From Pseudoclavibacter sp. CFCC 11306 (GTDB taxonomy: Bacteria; Actinomycetota; Actinomycetes; Actinomycetales; Microbacteriaceae), in the NCBI RefSeq assembly GCF_008831235.1, contig NZ_WBKF01000001.1, positions 62,001 through 126,000 of the forward strand: 64,000 bases of DNA, read 5' to 3'. The notes beneath the pieces are model-generated. The model saw nothing but the letters and a program-made list of their open reading frames with translations, was not told where the DNA came from and did no database searches. The position numbers were made by a program, and so were the translations under genes. Shown here one piece after another: positions 32,999 through 42,735 of this stretch. The stretch's first letter is position 1. Each line of letters starts with the position of its first letter.

Positions 32999-35900
32999 AT
33001 GAAGGGCGGAGTGATCATGTTCCGCGGTACCGGTGCCGCCGCGCGCCGGTACGTCGAGGCGGACCGCTCCCGCGCCGACGAGTACTACCTCGGCGCAGAC
33101 AACGCCGTCGCCGAATACACCGTGCTCGATGCTCGTGGCGAGGTCACCGCCACTCGCTCCCTGACAGCCGTGGAGTATGAGGGGTGGGTGGATTGGACCG
33201 AGCCGATCACGGGCGAGTCGAGGGGCACCCCACGCAAGCCTGGTGAAAGGTCAAAGGGGTCGCCGTTGTTCGCGGAGATGACGATCAACGCACCCAAGTC
33301 GTTGTCGGTTGCCGCGGCCCTCCAACCCGAAGTCTCCGCCGCCCTCGATCAGGCGCAGCAGGACGCCCTCGCAGAGATTCAGTGGTGGCTCGGCCAGCAC
33401 TCGGTGACGCGAGTCGGACCGCGTGATGCGCGGGAAGTGTTGCCTATCGAGCGGATGCAGGTCGTCGGCATCCGCCATAAGACCTCGCGGGCGGGTGACC
33501 CGCACCGGCACATCCATATGCAGATCGGCACTCGGGTGTGGGTGGCTGGGAGGTGGCGGGCACTCGACACGGCGGCGTTGTTCAAGCAGCAGAGCGCGAT
33601 TCGTGCCCTCGGTACCGCGGTCATTGCTGCGCATCCGCACCTCGCGCAGACCCTCGCAGAGCACGGCCTGACCCTCGACCCGGTGTCCGGTGAGGTGGTC
33701 GAGTTGCAGCCGTTCAACGGGGTGACGTCGAAGCGGTCGGCGCAGATCAGACGCAACCTTGACCGTCTCGAAGTCGATTGGGAAGCCGACCATCCAGGCG
33801 AAGCGCTCGGCCCCGTCATGACCGCGAGGCTGCAAGGTATCGCCTGGACGCACCAACGGCCAGGGAAGAAGCCCGCCGACTTGAAGAATGAGCAGTGGTG
33901 GGTGCAGGAACTCCGCGACGCCGGATACGACCCTGCGAAACTCAATCAGCATGCGGTGCAGCGCTCGGTGCTGCTGGATGATCTGGCGGTACAGGAGGTT
34001 GCATCGCGGCACTGGATCGGTGCGCCGCTGCATCCTCGACGTGGACGAGGCATACGGTGCAGGAGCACGTCACCCGCATCACCACCGAGGCAGGCGTGCA
34101 CGCCATACCGACCGAGCTGCGCGAGTTCATCACGGTTGCAACCGATCTTGCCGTGTCGGATTGCTTCTCCGTGCTCCCGCCGGATGCGGCGACACCGGAG
34201 CATGTCGCGCACCTGACCAGCCTCACCGTGGTCGCCGCCGAAACCGCGCTCCGCGACCGGCTCGCCGCCGCTGTGTCGGAGCAAGCACCGGAGCATCCGG
34301 ACGTGACCGAGGCCGCGCACGCGACGGGACTGGACGGCGGGCAGTCGGTCGCGGCTGTGGCGGTTGCCTCGTCTGATCCGTTGGTGATCGTGGAGGGCGC
34401 TGCGGGGAGCGGGAAGACGACGATGCTCCGCACCGCCATCGACGTCGCCGCCGAGCACGGCAGACAGTCGCGGGTGGTTGCACCGACGCTGCGCGCGGCA
34501 CAGGTCGCGCACGAAGAACTCGGCGTACCCGCCACGAGTGTTGCGGCGCTCGTGCACGCGCACGGGTGGCGATGGAACAGCGACGGTGTATGGGCACGCC
34601 TCGCCGTTGGAGACGCTGACCCTGAAACAGGGCGCACTTACACCGGCCCACCAGAGGGTGCGGTGCTGGATCGGGGTGAGCGGGTGATCGTGGACGAGGC
34701 GGGCATGCTCGACCAGGACACCGCCCACGCCCTCCTCACCATCACCACCGAAGTAGGAGCGACGGTCGCGCTCGTCGGAGACCGCGCCCAACTCCCCGCC
34801 GTCGGCAGGGGCGGGGTGCTCGACATGGCCGCACAAATCAGGGGCCGCACCTACGACATGACCGAACTCCACAGGTTCGCTGACGCTGAATACGCGGCGC
34901 TCACGTTGACGATGCGCGACCGGGAAAACCCCGGCAACGTGTTCGACCGGCTCGCCGCGATGGGGCTCGTCACCGTCCACGCTGACGAGGACACCGCACG
35001 CGAACACATCACCACCCACGCCCAGGACGATGAAGCGATCACCGTTGCCACCAACGACGAAGCCGCTGAGATGAACGAGCGCATCCGTACCGGACGGGTC
35101 CAACGCGGTGAAGTTGATGACACCATGACCGCGACCGGCAGCGATGGCTTAAGCATCGGAGCCGGTGACCTCATCCAGACCCGCCGCAACGACAGCGATG
35201 TGGGAGTAGCAAACCGGCAGCAGTGGATCGTCCAACACGTCAAGAACGACGGCACCGTCTATGCCCGCGAGGTCGGCAGCGGTCGCACGAACCCCCACAC
35301 CGTCACCCTCCCTGCCGAGTATGTGAACGAGCACACGCACCTGTCCTACGCCGCGACTGCCTACGGCGTCCAAGGCGCAACCGTCAACGCCTCGCACACC
35401 GTGCTGTCGGAGGCGAAGAGCGCGGCAGGCGTCTACGTCGGCATGACCCGAGGTCGAGAGCACAACCGGCTCCACATCGTCGCCGAGAACATGGCCGACG
35501 CCAGGGCGCAGTTCATTGACGCGATGCAACGCGATCCCGCTGACCGTGGCCTTGACTACGCCACCGCCCAAGCAGCAGAGGCAGTACGCGGCCTCATCGC
35601 TGACGGTCCGGTACGGCAAGTGAACGAGGCGATCGCACGCCTGATCGCCGAGGCGGAACAGGCCGAGCGGCAGGCGGCAAGGTGGACGCAGACCGCCACA
35701 CGATTCGACACCCAACGCGCCACCCACCGCGCGGAGAACGCCGAAGCCACCGCACTACTTCGTGCCGCTGAGGCAACCGCCGAGCAGACCCGCGCCGAGG
35801 TCGCCGTGCCGCTCACTGCGCAGGCTGAGGCGGATGGGGCGGCTTATCGCGCCGCTGTGGCGGCCGAGGCCACCGCGACAGCGCAACTCGCTGCCAGCAG

Positions 35901-36456
35901 ACGGTTGGGCAGGCGCAGAGCCCGCGCCGAGCAGCAGACAGCCGCCGAGCGCTTGCGTACCGTTCGGGCGAAGGTGCGCACCTCCTGGGGAGACGAACCG
36001 CCCCACGCGGCCCAGGCGCTGCCCGTATGGTCGGCGCAGCAAGCCGCTAGCCACGCCGAACGCGATCCGCGGGTGCTCGATTCCTTGAAGGCTGTCACAG
36101 CCGCGACCGCAAAGAGCGACCGCGTGCGGGAACGGCACGAACGCGAACGGATCGCGCTCCTGGTCCACGAATACGGTCCCACTCAAGCGCACCGCGCCCA
36201 CGCCGGAATGGTCACGATCAACCCCCACCGGCAAGCCCGCGAAGCCACCGCACGAGCCGTGGCAGTACGCCAGGAAGTCGAGACCCTGCGTGCGTTGCCC
36301 GTCGAACAGGCAGCCGCACGCTTGGACGCACAACGGATCGCCGCCGAGGAGGCCCAGCGGCGTGCGGCCGAACGGACACGGCAGCTCCGCGACCCCTTCG
36401 ACTACGGCCCTCACCACGGCGATCCGCGAAGGGACGGGCCAGCACGCGGCTTGTAG
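32999..36456 (+). pseudogene. MobF (TraA/TrwC) relaxase-helicase, frameshifted near 34020
   Basis: The N-terminal relaxase domain carries RRYVEADRSRADEYY (candidate nicking Tyr) and the three-histidine metal site DPHRHIHMQIG. SKGSPLFAEMTINAPKSLS is typical of TrwC-like enzymes. The frame breaks at about 34013-34030; the next frame resumes as ...STWTRHTVQEHVTRI and continues with a RecD-like helicase: Walker A GAAGSGKT, Walker B VIVDEAGMLD, and GVQGATVNASH with YVGMTRGREHN. It ends in a long charged coiled-coil tail. Without the frameshift it would be about 1,150 aa, a normal MobF size. It is a different lineage from the split relaxase at 26-42 kb. The frameshift is in plain sequence, not a homopolymer. 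Confidence 0.85.
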
Positions 36457-36586
36457 CAATAATTCGGAAAAACTCGTGAACTACTACGGCTCGGACTCTG
36501 TAATCATTTCGCTTCGTGGATTGCAATCGAAAGGGATAGCGGCGCGGGCGGAAGAAAACAGGTGGTGTTTCTGCTTGGTTGGCAGC

Positions 36587-37894
36587 TCACCAATACATCG
36601 CGACGAACCCAACTTCGAGCTGAACTGGTAATACCTTGGGGCTCGGCTGTTGAAGAGGAGCCGTCGAAGGGTTCTGCACGGATTCGGGGAGTCGATCGAT
36701 CCATTCAGATCTGGTTGTCAGCAGCAGGTCACGGTCAGCGTCCTCGCCCGCTACGGCCTGAGCGACGGGCTCAAAGGCACGACGCCGCTCCTCAATAGTT
36801 GTCGCGGAAGCCAGTGCCGGGATGGCAGTTGCAACGGCCTCGTTGGCCAAAGTGGCATCTGGGGTTGCGCCCGAGGCTGTTTGGAGCGCAGCAGCGAAGT
36901 TCTCAAGTTGAAACTGAGCGGTGACGTTTGCGTCGGGGGTCTCGGCCAACTTGGTGTTGCCAAGGTCAAGCTGTTGCAGTGGCAGCACTACCTCGTCACG
37001 GAGATCAGGTGACAGGGATTCGAGGAGGTCCGCGATCTTGATTGGGGACCAAGGCGACGTGAGTATAGGTCCTTCCGCCCGGGCGTAGACGGTGAAGGTG
37101 GATCCCGAGAATAGCGTGCGGCGGAGGTCTCGCCAGAAGGAATCGGATTCTGCGAAGCCGACCAGTTCGAGCGGTCTCGCGCTCTCCCGCACTTCATCTC
37201 CGAGAAGCTCCGTTGCGATTGCGACCTGCTGACCGGCCACCTCGACGACGCTGTGACTTGTAGCTAGTCCCCGCATGGGAACGAGCCCAACGAGGAGTTC
37301 CCCGAGCACCTCGATCATCGGTGCGACCTTACGAACGTCCGCATCCGAGATGCCAAAAAGGTCCTCTCGACCGTTCATCAGATCGAGAAGCGTAGTACCC
37401 ATCGTGATGATCTTGAAGAACTGATCGGCTTCAACCTTGACGTCCATCTCCACGATGTCGCCACGGTGGACGTCACTCAGGGGGACGGCTATTTTTGCTT
37501 TCTTCAATCGTGGGAGGGATTTTTCAAGATCGCGATGTGAGTGGATCGTTTTGCGAGACCTACGCCTGATCCCTGAGATGTCGTGAAGGAGAACTCCGAC
37601 GTCGCGTCGCCAGAGGTCCCGGAACGTGCTTTGGATGACAGCACGCCGGACAACCTCGTTGGTGGAGGTCCGCGATGTGCCAAGGCGTGATTCCACGCTG
37701 GCACCGGCCTTCGCCGCACCTAGGGTGCCCCCCAAATTGTGGTCTTCCGTTCGTGCGAGTGTGTCAGTGACGGCCTCCTTAATCTCACCTTGAAGGCCAG
37801 CGAGAAGGCTGACGACACTCACTTCGTCCAGATAAATGAACTCACGGTGGCGGTCGCGGGGTTCATTGCGCTTGCGGTTCCAGATAGCCATCAT
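36587..37894 (-). CDS. DUF6414-like protein, last gene of AAA+ operon
   Basis: 435 aa. The N-terminal block REFIYLDEVSVVSLLAGLQGEIKEAVTDT matches the DUF6414 signature, a family of unknown function found in bacteria. It is soluble, with alternating helices and strands; the second half is acidic and helical. It overlaps the AAA+ gene by 4 bp (ATGATG), so the two are made together. By pattern (AAA+ motor plus partner of unknown function next to defence genes on a mobile element) it is a candidate defence component, but there is no direct evidence. Confidence 0.7.
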   Translation of the reverse strand: MMAIWNRKRNEPRDRHREFIYLDEVSVVSLLAGLQGEIKEAVTDTLARTEDHNLGGTLGAAKAGASVESRLGTSRTSTNEVVRRAVIQSTFRDLWRRDVGVLLHDISGIRRRSRKTIHSHRDLEKSLPRLKKAKIAVPLSDVHRGDIVEMDVKVEADQFFKIITMGTTLLDLMNGREDLFGISDADVRKVAPMIEVLGELLVGLVPMRGLATSHSVVEVAGQQVAIATELLGDEVRESARPLELVGFAESDSFWRDLRRTLFSGSTFTVYARAEGPILTSPWSPIKIADLLESLSPDLRDEVVLPLQQLDLGNTKLAETPDANVTAQFQLENFAAALQTASGATPDATLANEAVATAIPALASATTIEERRRAFEPVAQAVAGEDADRDLLLTTRSEWIDRLPESVQNPSTAPLQQPSPKVLPVQLEVGFVAMYW

Positions 37895-39159
37895 TCTGCC
37901 TTTAGGTGAGTCTTGCGGTCGCGGTCAACCGTTTCAACGCCGATGAGGATGTCTTCCCAAGCGATGGATTTCCTATGGTCGAGAGTCGCAGCGAGACCGG
38001 CCTCTGTCCAGATCGCAGCGAGCTCGGCCGCTGTCCAGCCTTGCGTGAGTTGAGCCAGCGCTGATAGGTCTGGCCTCTCTCGGAAAACCACCTTGCGACT
38101 CGACGCCGAGAGAATCTGAACCCGGTCTTCCTTAGAAGGCAAGGAGAAGACGAGCTTGTGCCCCAGCCGTCCAGGTCGCAAGAGCGCGTCATCGAGTGCA
38201 CCGGGAAGGTTCGTCGTCGCAATAATGAGCACTCGGTCGTACGCTACGAAGCCGTCAAGAAGAGACAGGAACTGTCCAACGAGCCGGTTGGTTGCCTCGT
38301 GGTTGTGTTCGCCCCGTTGCGTATACAAGCTATCGATCTCATCAAAGAAGAGAATCGCGGGGCCGTTATCTTGCGCATGCTCGAAGATCTCGCGGAGTCG
38401 GCGCTCAGTTTGGCCAACAAACTTGTCTACAATCGCGGGCCCGCCAACGTTGTAGAAGGAAGCGTCGAGCTTAGCGGCAAGACCCCGGGCAAGAAACGTT
38501 TTTCCCGTGCCAGAGGGGCCGCTGAAGAGCATCCCCTTGATGGGATTGACTCCCATTGTCCGCAACGGGTCGTCGGGTGAAAGAGCCACGGTCGCGAGAT
38601 CGAGGGCACGGCGGACAAGCAATATGCTGCCGCCGAAATCCTCGACGGACGTGGTGTTATCTTCCTTGCGGACAACAAGAGACTCCGGGTCGAAATCGTC
38701 GTCGCGGAGAAGGCTGAGGTCGTCGATGGGCTCGTCTGCAATTACGGCGACTGGCTGGCCGTCTGGTCCGAGTCGGACCGTTTGCCCCTTCTCGAAGGGA
38801 TCGTCGGCTCGCTGTCGGAAGCTATATGTGGAGCCAGCTGACTTCACGACGATGTCGGTGCTCCCAGCCCATACAACGGTTCCGGTGCGATCGCCAGCTG
38901 GCCATGATTCGGCAGCAAGCCGCTCGACTCGACCGTCGGCAAGTAGGAAGACGTCTCCGGGCTCTAGATCAGCTAGGCCCGGACCATTGGCACGGGCCGT
39001 GTTGCCGTTCCGCAACTCAAGTAAGACTGAACCATCAAAATTGGACAGGACCCGGAACAACTGCCCTTCGACGATATCGGGCTCATCGTCCTCGAACCCA
39101 CCTGGCAGCACAGTCGTCACCTGAAGTCTCTCGTGCGGGCCGTCACGCTTGAGCCTCAC
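37891..39159 (-). CDS. CDC48/VCP-like AAA+ ATPase of an unassigned three-gene operon
   Basis: 422 aa. An N-terminal beta domain of about 140 residues (like the VCP/ARC N-domain) precedes one AAA+ module: Walker A GPSGTGKT (214-221), Walker B LFFDEIDSL (270-278), sensor-1 Asn in ATTNLP, and Arg fingers in RPGRLGHK, then a helical lid (LTQGWTAAELAAIWTEAGLAA). It resembles substrate-remodelling unfoldases. The GTG at 39159 overlaps the upstream gene's end by 17 bp, and the longer ORF start at 39303 lies inside that gene. The operon partner downstream is DUF6414-like. Substrate and process are unknown. Confidence 0.82.
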   Translation of the reverse strand: MRLKRDGPHERLQVTTVLPGGFEDDEPDIVEGQLFRVLSNFDGSVLLELRNGNTARANGPGLADLEPGDVFLLADGRVERLAAESWPAGDRTGTVVWAGSTDIVVKSAGSTYSFRQRADDPFEKGQTVRLGPDGQPVAVIADEPIDDLSLLRDDDFDPESLVVRKEDNTTSVEDFGGSILLVRRALDLATVALSPDDPLRTMGVNPIKGMLFSGPSGTGKTFLARGLAAKLDASFYNVGGPAIVDKFVGQTERRLREIFEHAQDNGPAILFFDEIDSLYTQRGEHNHEATNRLVGQFLSLLDGFVAYDRVLIIATTNLPGALDDALLRPGRLGHKLVFSLPSKEDRVQILSASSRKVVFRERPDLSALAQLTQGWTAAELAAIWTEAGLAATLDHRKSIAWEDILIGVETVDRDRKTHLKAE

Positions 39160-39898
39160 AGCTCGGCAGCACCCGGACCGGCAACGCGTCATCGGGGAGC
39201 GCGGAGGCCCCGATGACACGCCAGTCTTCACCGAGTACGCCGTGGAAGCCGAACAAGCAAACGATAGAAACCCAGCGTTTGATCGAGTCAGCAACTTCAG
39301 CACGCAGCTCTCGTTCGAATGGCGCGAAGTCCGCGCCTTCTATCGTTCGCTGGTGATGGGCAGAGAGAAGAGGTGAGCTAGCGATTGCCGCCCGCTCTGC
39401 CTCGTCCCACATCGTTCTAGATGACCGCGAGCTGACCTCTTTGCCGGAAACCTGGTCAAGGTGGTGGTATCGGCCCGTGTCTGCATAGTTCCTCAGCGTG
39501 CGAACCACCGCTGCCCAGACAGGGTCGTTGTCGAGGGTGCAAATCCAACTGCGCAGCAAGCGTTTCCGATCCCAGTCGCCAGACTCGATTGCCTCGCGAA
39601 GTTCGGAGCGTAGCCGCTCATCCATCTCGTCTAAGGCATGGCCCCAGCCGTCGCGGGTGAAGCCCATCTTCTTCGGCCAACCTTCACCTCTCGAGACGGC
39701 TGCGGTGCCAAGCGCGAGCTTCATCAGTCGTTCGATGCCTATCGAGTAAGTCGCAAGGACAGCATCGAGGTCGCGTTCGAGGGCTCCGTCTTGCCGCAAC
39801 AGTCGATCAGCCGATGCGAGCACGCTCCGCGCGGAGTCGACCTCGGGAAGTAACCCGTTGAGCCACTGCTGGCTTGTAAACCCTGACCCCTCACGCAT
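39143..39898 (-). CDS. Hypothetical protein, first gene of AAA+/DUF6414 operon
   Basis: 251 aa, helical, with no domain I recognise. Features: LATYSIGIERLMKLALGTAAVSR and a Cys-containing WICTLDNDPVWAAVVRTLRNYAD segment, resembling the helical folds of HEPN-like or DUF4145-type proteins in general shape only. The ATG at 39898 lacks a strong ribosome site; TATGCT sits 11 bases upstream, so the message may be almost leaderless. It overlaps the AAA+ gene and lies next to the right end of the 12.6-kb element. Confidence 0.6.
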   Translation of the reverse strand: MREGSGFTSQQWLNGLLPEVDSARSVLASADRLLRQDGALERDLDAVLATYSIGIERLMKLALGTAAVSRGEGWPKKMGFTRDGWGHALDEMDERLRSELREAIESGDWDRKRLLRSWICTLDNDPVWAAVVRTLRNYADTGRYHHLDQVSGKEVSSRSSRTMWDEAERAAIASSPLLSAHHQRTIEGADFAPFERELRAEVADSIKRWVSIVCLFGFHGVLGEDWRVIGASALPDDALPVRVLPSCEAQA

Positions 39899-40004
39899 AA
39901 CTCAAGCATATCGACAACAGCAGCGCTGGCCGGGGTGCCGTGGTGTCGAGCGGCGCGGAGTAAACTCAGATCGCGCACACGCACACGCGCACGATCAGGG
40001 GTGA

Positions 40005-40027
40005 GTGCGTTTGGGGTACCTCGGCTA
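40005..40027 (+). repeat. Right inverted end (att-like) of 12.6-kb element
   Basis: GTGCGTTT-GGGGT-ACCTCGGCTA, inverted partner of 27441-27463. It continues into a perfect 18-bp palindrome, ACCTCGGCTAGCCGAGGT (40019-40036), which includes the truncated relaxase's new stop codon. A near copy is at 49948-49976. Confidence 0.75.
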
Positions 40028-42583
40028 GCCGAGGTCGAGGTGCTCGGCGACGTAGTCGGCGGGCAGCACCACCGAACCGCCCCTGCTGCGTTCCGCCGGA
40101 CGCACAGTCACGGAACCGTCGCGGTGGACGTTCGCGATGATCCACCGGTTGCCGTTCTGCACCCACGAAGTCTTCGTGCGCAGCCGCCGGTTGTTCTTCC
40201 TCGTAATCACCGTGTCGCCTGCCGCAGCCTGCGCACCACCGTTCAGGGTGACCTCGCCACGGATCGGGGCGACAATGCCGGCGAGGATCAACTCGGTGCG
40301 GGCGCGAAGGTTCAGCGCGGCGACGGATTCGGCTGAGTCGCTGACGAGGATCGAGGGGATGCCCGCGCGCTGGTCTTGCCGCCAGGCTTCGTAGGCTGCC
40401 GCGGTCATGTCGTCGGTATCGCCGGAGATGATGCGATCCTCAGCCTCGTAGGTGGGGATCACGTCGGCTTTGCCGAGGCGCAGTCGGAGCGATGCGGCTT
40501 TCTCCCACGGGTTCGAGAATCGGTGGATCGTAGAGAGCTGAGGAGTGTCTTCGCGGTCGTTCGCGAGGAGCCCGAAGGCACCGGCGGCTTCCGGAGATTG
40601 AGGCTGAGAGTAGTCGCCCACGAGCAGGATCTTCGCGCCAGCCTCAACCGCGACGGCAGTGACGCGGTCGAGGGAAAAGGTGCCGGCGAGGCTCGCTTCG
40701 TCGATGATGACGAGCTGCCCCTTCTCGAAGGATGCCGTGCCGTAGAGGTACTTTGTCCACCAGCGGGCGGTGTTCTCGGTCGCGATGCCGAGGTCTTCAG
40801 CCAGGACTTCCGCTGCGACCGCGGAAGGGGCGAGCCCCACGACCGAGCCTTTGCCGTGCTCGGCTTCCCAGGCGAGGCGGAGGGCGCGCATCGCGGTGGT
40901 CTTCCCGGTGCCCGCCGGGCCGACGAGGAGATCGAGGGCGCGGCCGGAAACTCCGATCCGGGTGAGCGCCTCGGCCTGGTCCGGGCCGAGCACCCGGCCT
41001 TCCCGGTCAGGCCGTGCAGCGATCCGCTCGATTACCGCGAGCGGCACCGTCGGTGCTGTGGTCGTGCGGGATCGCTCAAGCAACCGAGCCTCAGCGTTCA
41101 GCAGTACCTCGGAGGAGAACAGTACCGAGTGGCGGGGCCGGAATGCGCTCGTGCCGTCGATGCGCTGGAACCGTGCCGGGGTCGATACGAGCTCAGGCGG
41201 GGTGAGCCGGAGCGAGGCACGCTCGGCGGCATCGACGATCAACCCGGTCACCGCTTCCCGATCTTGGGTCGTGGCGAAGCGGTAGCCCATCGTCTGCCGT
41301 GCGGCCTCGGCGGTGAGGTTCCACCGGTGCCAGGTCGACCGTTTCGCGCCCACGGCTTCCACGACCTGCTGCCCGATCTCCTCGATCTGCTCAAGCGGCA
41401 TATCGTCTGCGCGGAGCACCCGCACCTCACCAGCCGGGATCGCTTCGCGCACCCAATCGCTGCTCTCGCGGCCGAGGATGCTGGTGGCGCGGCACCGCCA
41501 GTCGGTGGTGAGGTCGGCGAGGGAGCGGATCTTCTTCTCGGGCCTGGTGCTCAGCGTCGCTTGCGCACGGAGCTTGATGACTGTCGCGGCCGAGGGCCGC
41601 CGTCCGTGGTTCTGCACCCACTCGGCGATGAGGCGATCTTTCGCTTCGTCGATCTGGTGCGATCGGGTGGAGAACTCGAGCACGAGTTCCTCGGGCACGG
41701 TCGTGACCGCCCAGGCCGGTTTGCGGTCTCGGCCACGGTCGCGTGCTTCCCATTCGACGCCGAGGAGCCGGGTGAGGTGGTCCGCGATGATCGCCTCGTG
41801 CAGCTCGGAGAGCGCCACGGTCGCAGCGTGCATCGGCCGCCCATCCAGCGACCGCCACCTCCCATCGATGACGGTGCGCACTTTATTCGACACGACGACA
41901 TGCGTGTGGAGGTGCGGGTCGCCGGCACGGGAGTCGTAGTGGTCCTAGGCGGTCGCGGCAAGACCGAAGGTATCGACCTGCGCGACCGCGCCCCCATCCG
42001 CGCCCGTGGCACCGACACGGGTCGCCGCCACTTCTCGTTCCATGAACTCGATCACCTCGGCGATCGCGGCGTGGTGCGCTTCGGCAATCAGGGCTTGCGT
42101 GCCCGCATCAGCTACTGCCCACAGCACCGACGCCGATTTCGGAAGGGAGAACGTGTAGTCGTAGCCGGCGACCGCCTTGCGGGTGCCGCGTTGCCGTTCC
42201 TCGGCTTCGACCCGCGCGACCGCCTCAGCGTGCGAGGCTGGGCCGAGTTCAGGGTCGAGACCTTCGACTCGTTCGCGGATGCGCTCGGCAGGGGTCGAGT
42301 ATTCGGGGTAGGCGCGACCCAGAGGGTCACCGGTGACGGGGTCGCGGCCCATGCCGAGAAGGAGCTGCAGTTGCTTCTCCGAGACCTCATTGCCAGAGAG
42401 GATTCTCCCGCCGCCGAGCTGCGCAATGCCGGTGCCGATCCAGCGGCCGGGAGGGTTCCCGACTTCCGCGTAGTACCGGGTCAGCGGTGTCGAGAGTGAG
42501 CGCTCGCCGTCTCCTGCCACGACCGAGCGCAGGAGGTACTTGTAGCCGTCACCGGAACTCATCACCCGCATCGAAACCGTCAC
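40025..42583 (-). pseudogene. N-terminal part of TraA/MobF relaxase, with internal amber stop
   Basis: Starts as VTVSMRVMSSGDGYKYLL, the usual TraA N-terminus. It runs through the relaxase domain (YDYTFSLPKSASVLWA; three-His site DPHLHTHVVVSNK) and into the RecD-like helicase (Walker A GPAGTGKT; Walker B IIDEASL). At 41945-41947 a TAG replaces the residue (probably Trp) in ATA-x-DHYDSR, only a single codon, the frame being intact on either side. The gene is cut at 40025 by the inserted element; the remaining C-terminus is at 26474-27450. It is therefore doubly broken: one nonsense codon and one insertion. GTG 42583 was chosen by similarity; ATG 42571 is the alternative. Confidence 0.88.
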
Positions 42584-42735
42584 GATGTATAGGTGGGCGG
42601 ACGCCGCGCGGTTCTTCAAATCCGCACTACGCCGGTGTACGAGGGTTAGGTTTGCAGGGTGCCTGGTTGTTGCGTCTACTCATTGACGCGATTCTGGTTT
42701 CTCCGTCTATCTATAATCCAGTAGCGAGGTTCAGC

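Larger units (their letters stand above)
27442..40026. mobile_element. 12.6-kb element inserted in a relaxase gene (serine-recombinase type)
   Basis: The element splits a TraA gene exactly within Leu-Gly-Tyr codons; removing it at the shared CTCGGCTA would restore the reading frame. Its ends carry 23-bp inverted, att-like sequences. The first gene at the left end is a large serine recombinase facing inward. Cargo: hypothetical proteins, a TsnR-like methyltransferase plus TipA-like regulator, a second MobF relaxase, and a three-gene AAA+/DUF6414 operon. Both the recombinase and the inner relaxase are frameshifted, so it is probably immobile now. The size and boundaries are direct from the sequence; the mechanism is inferred. 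Confidence 0.75.
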
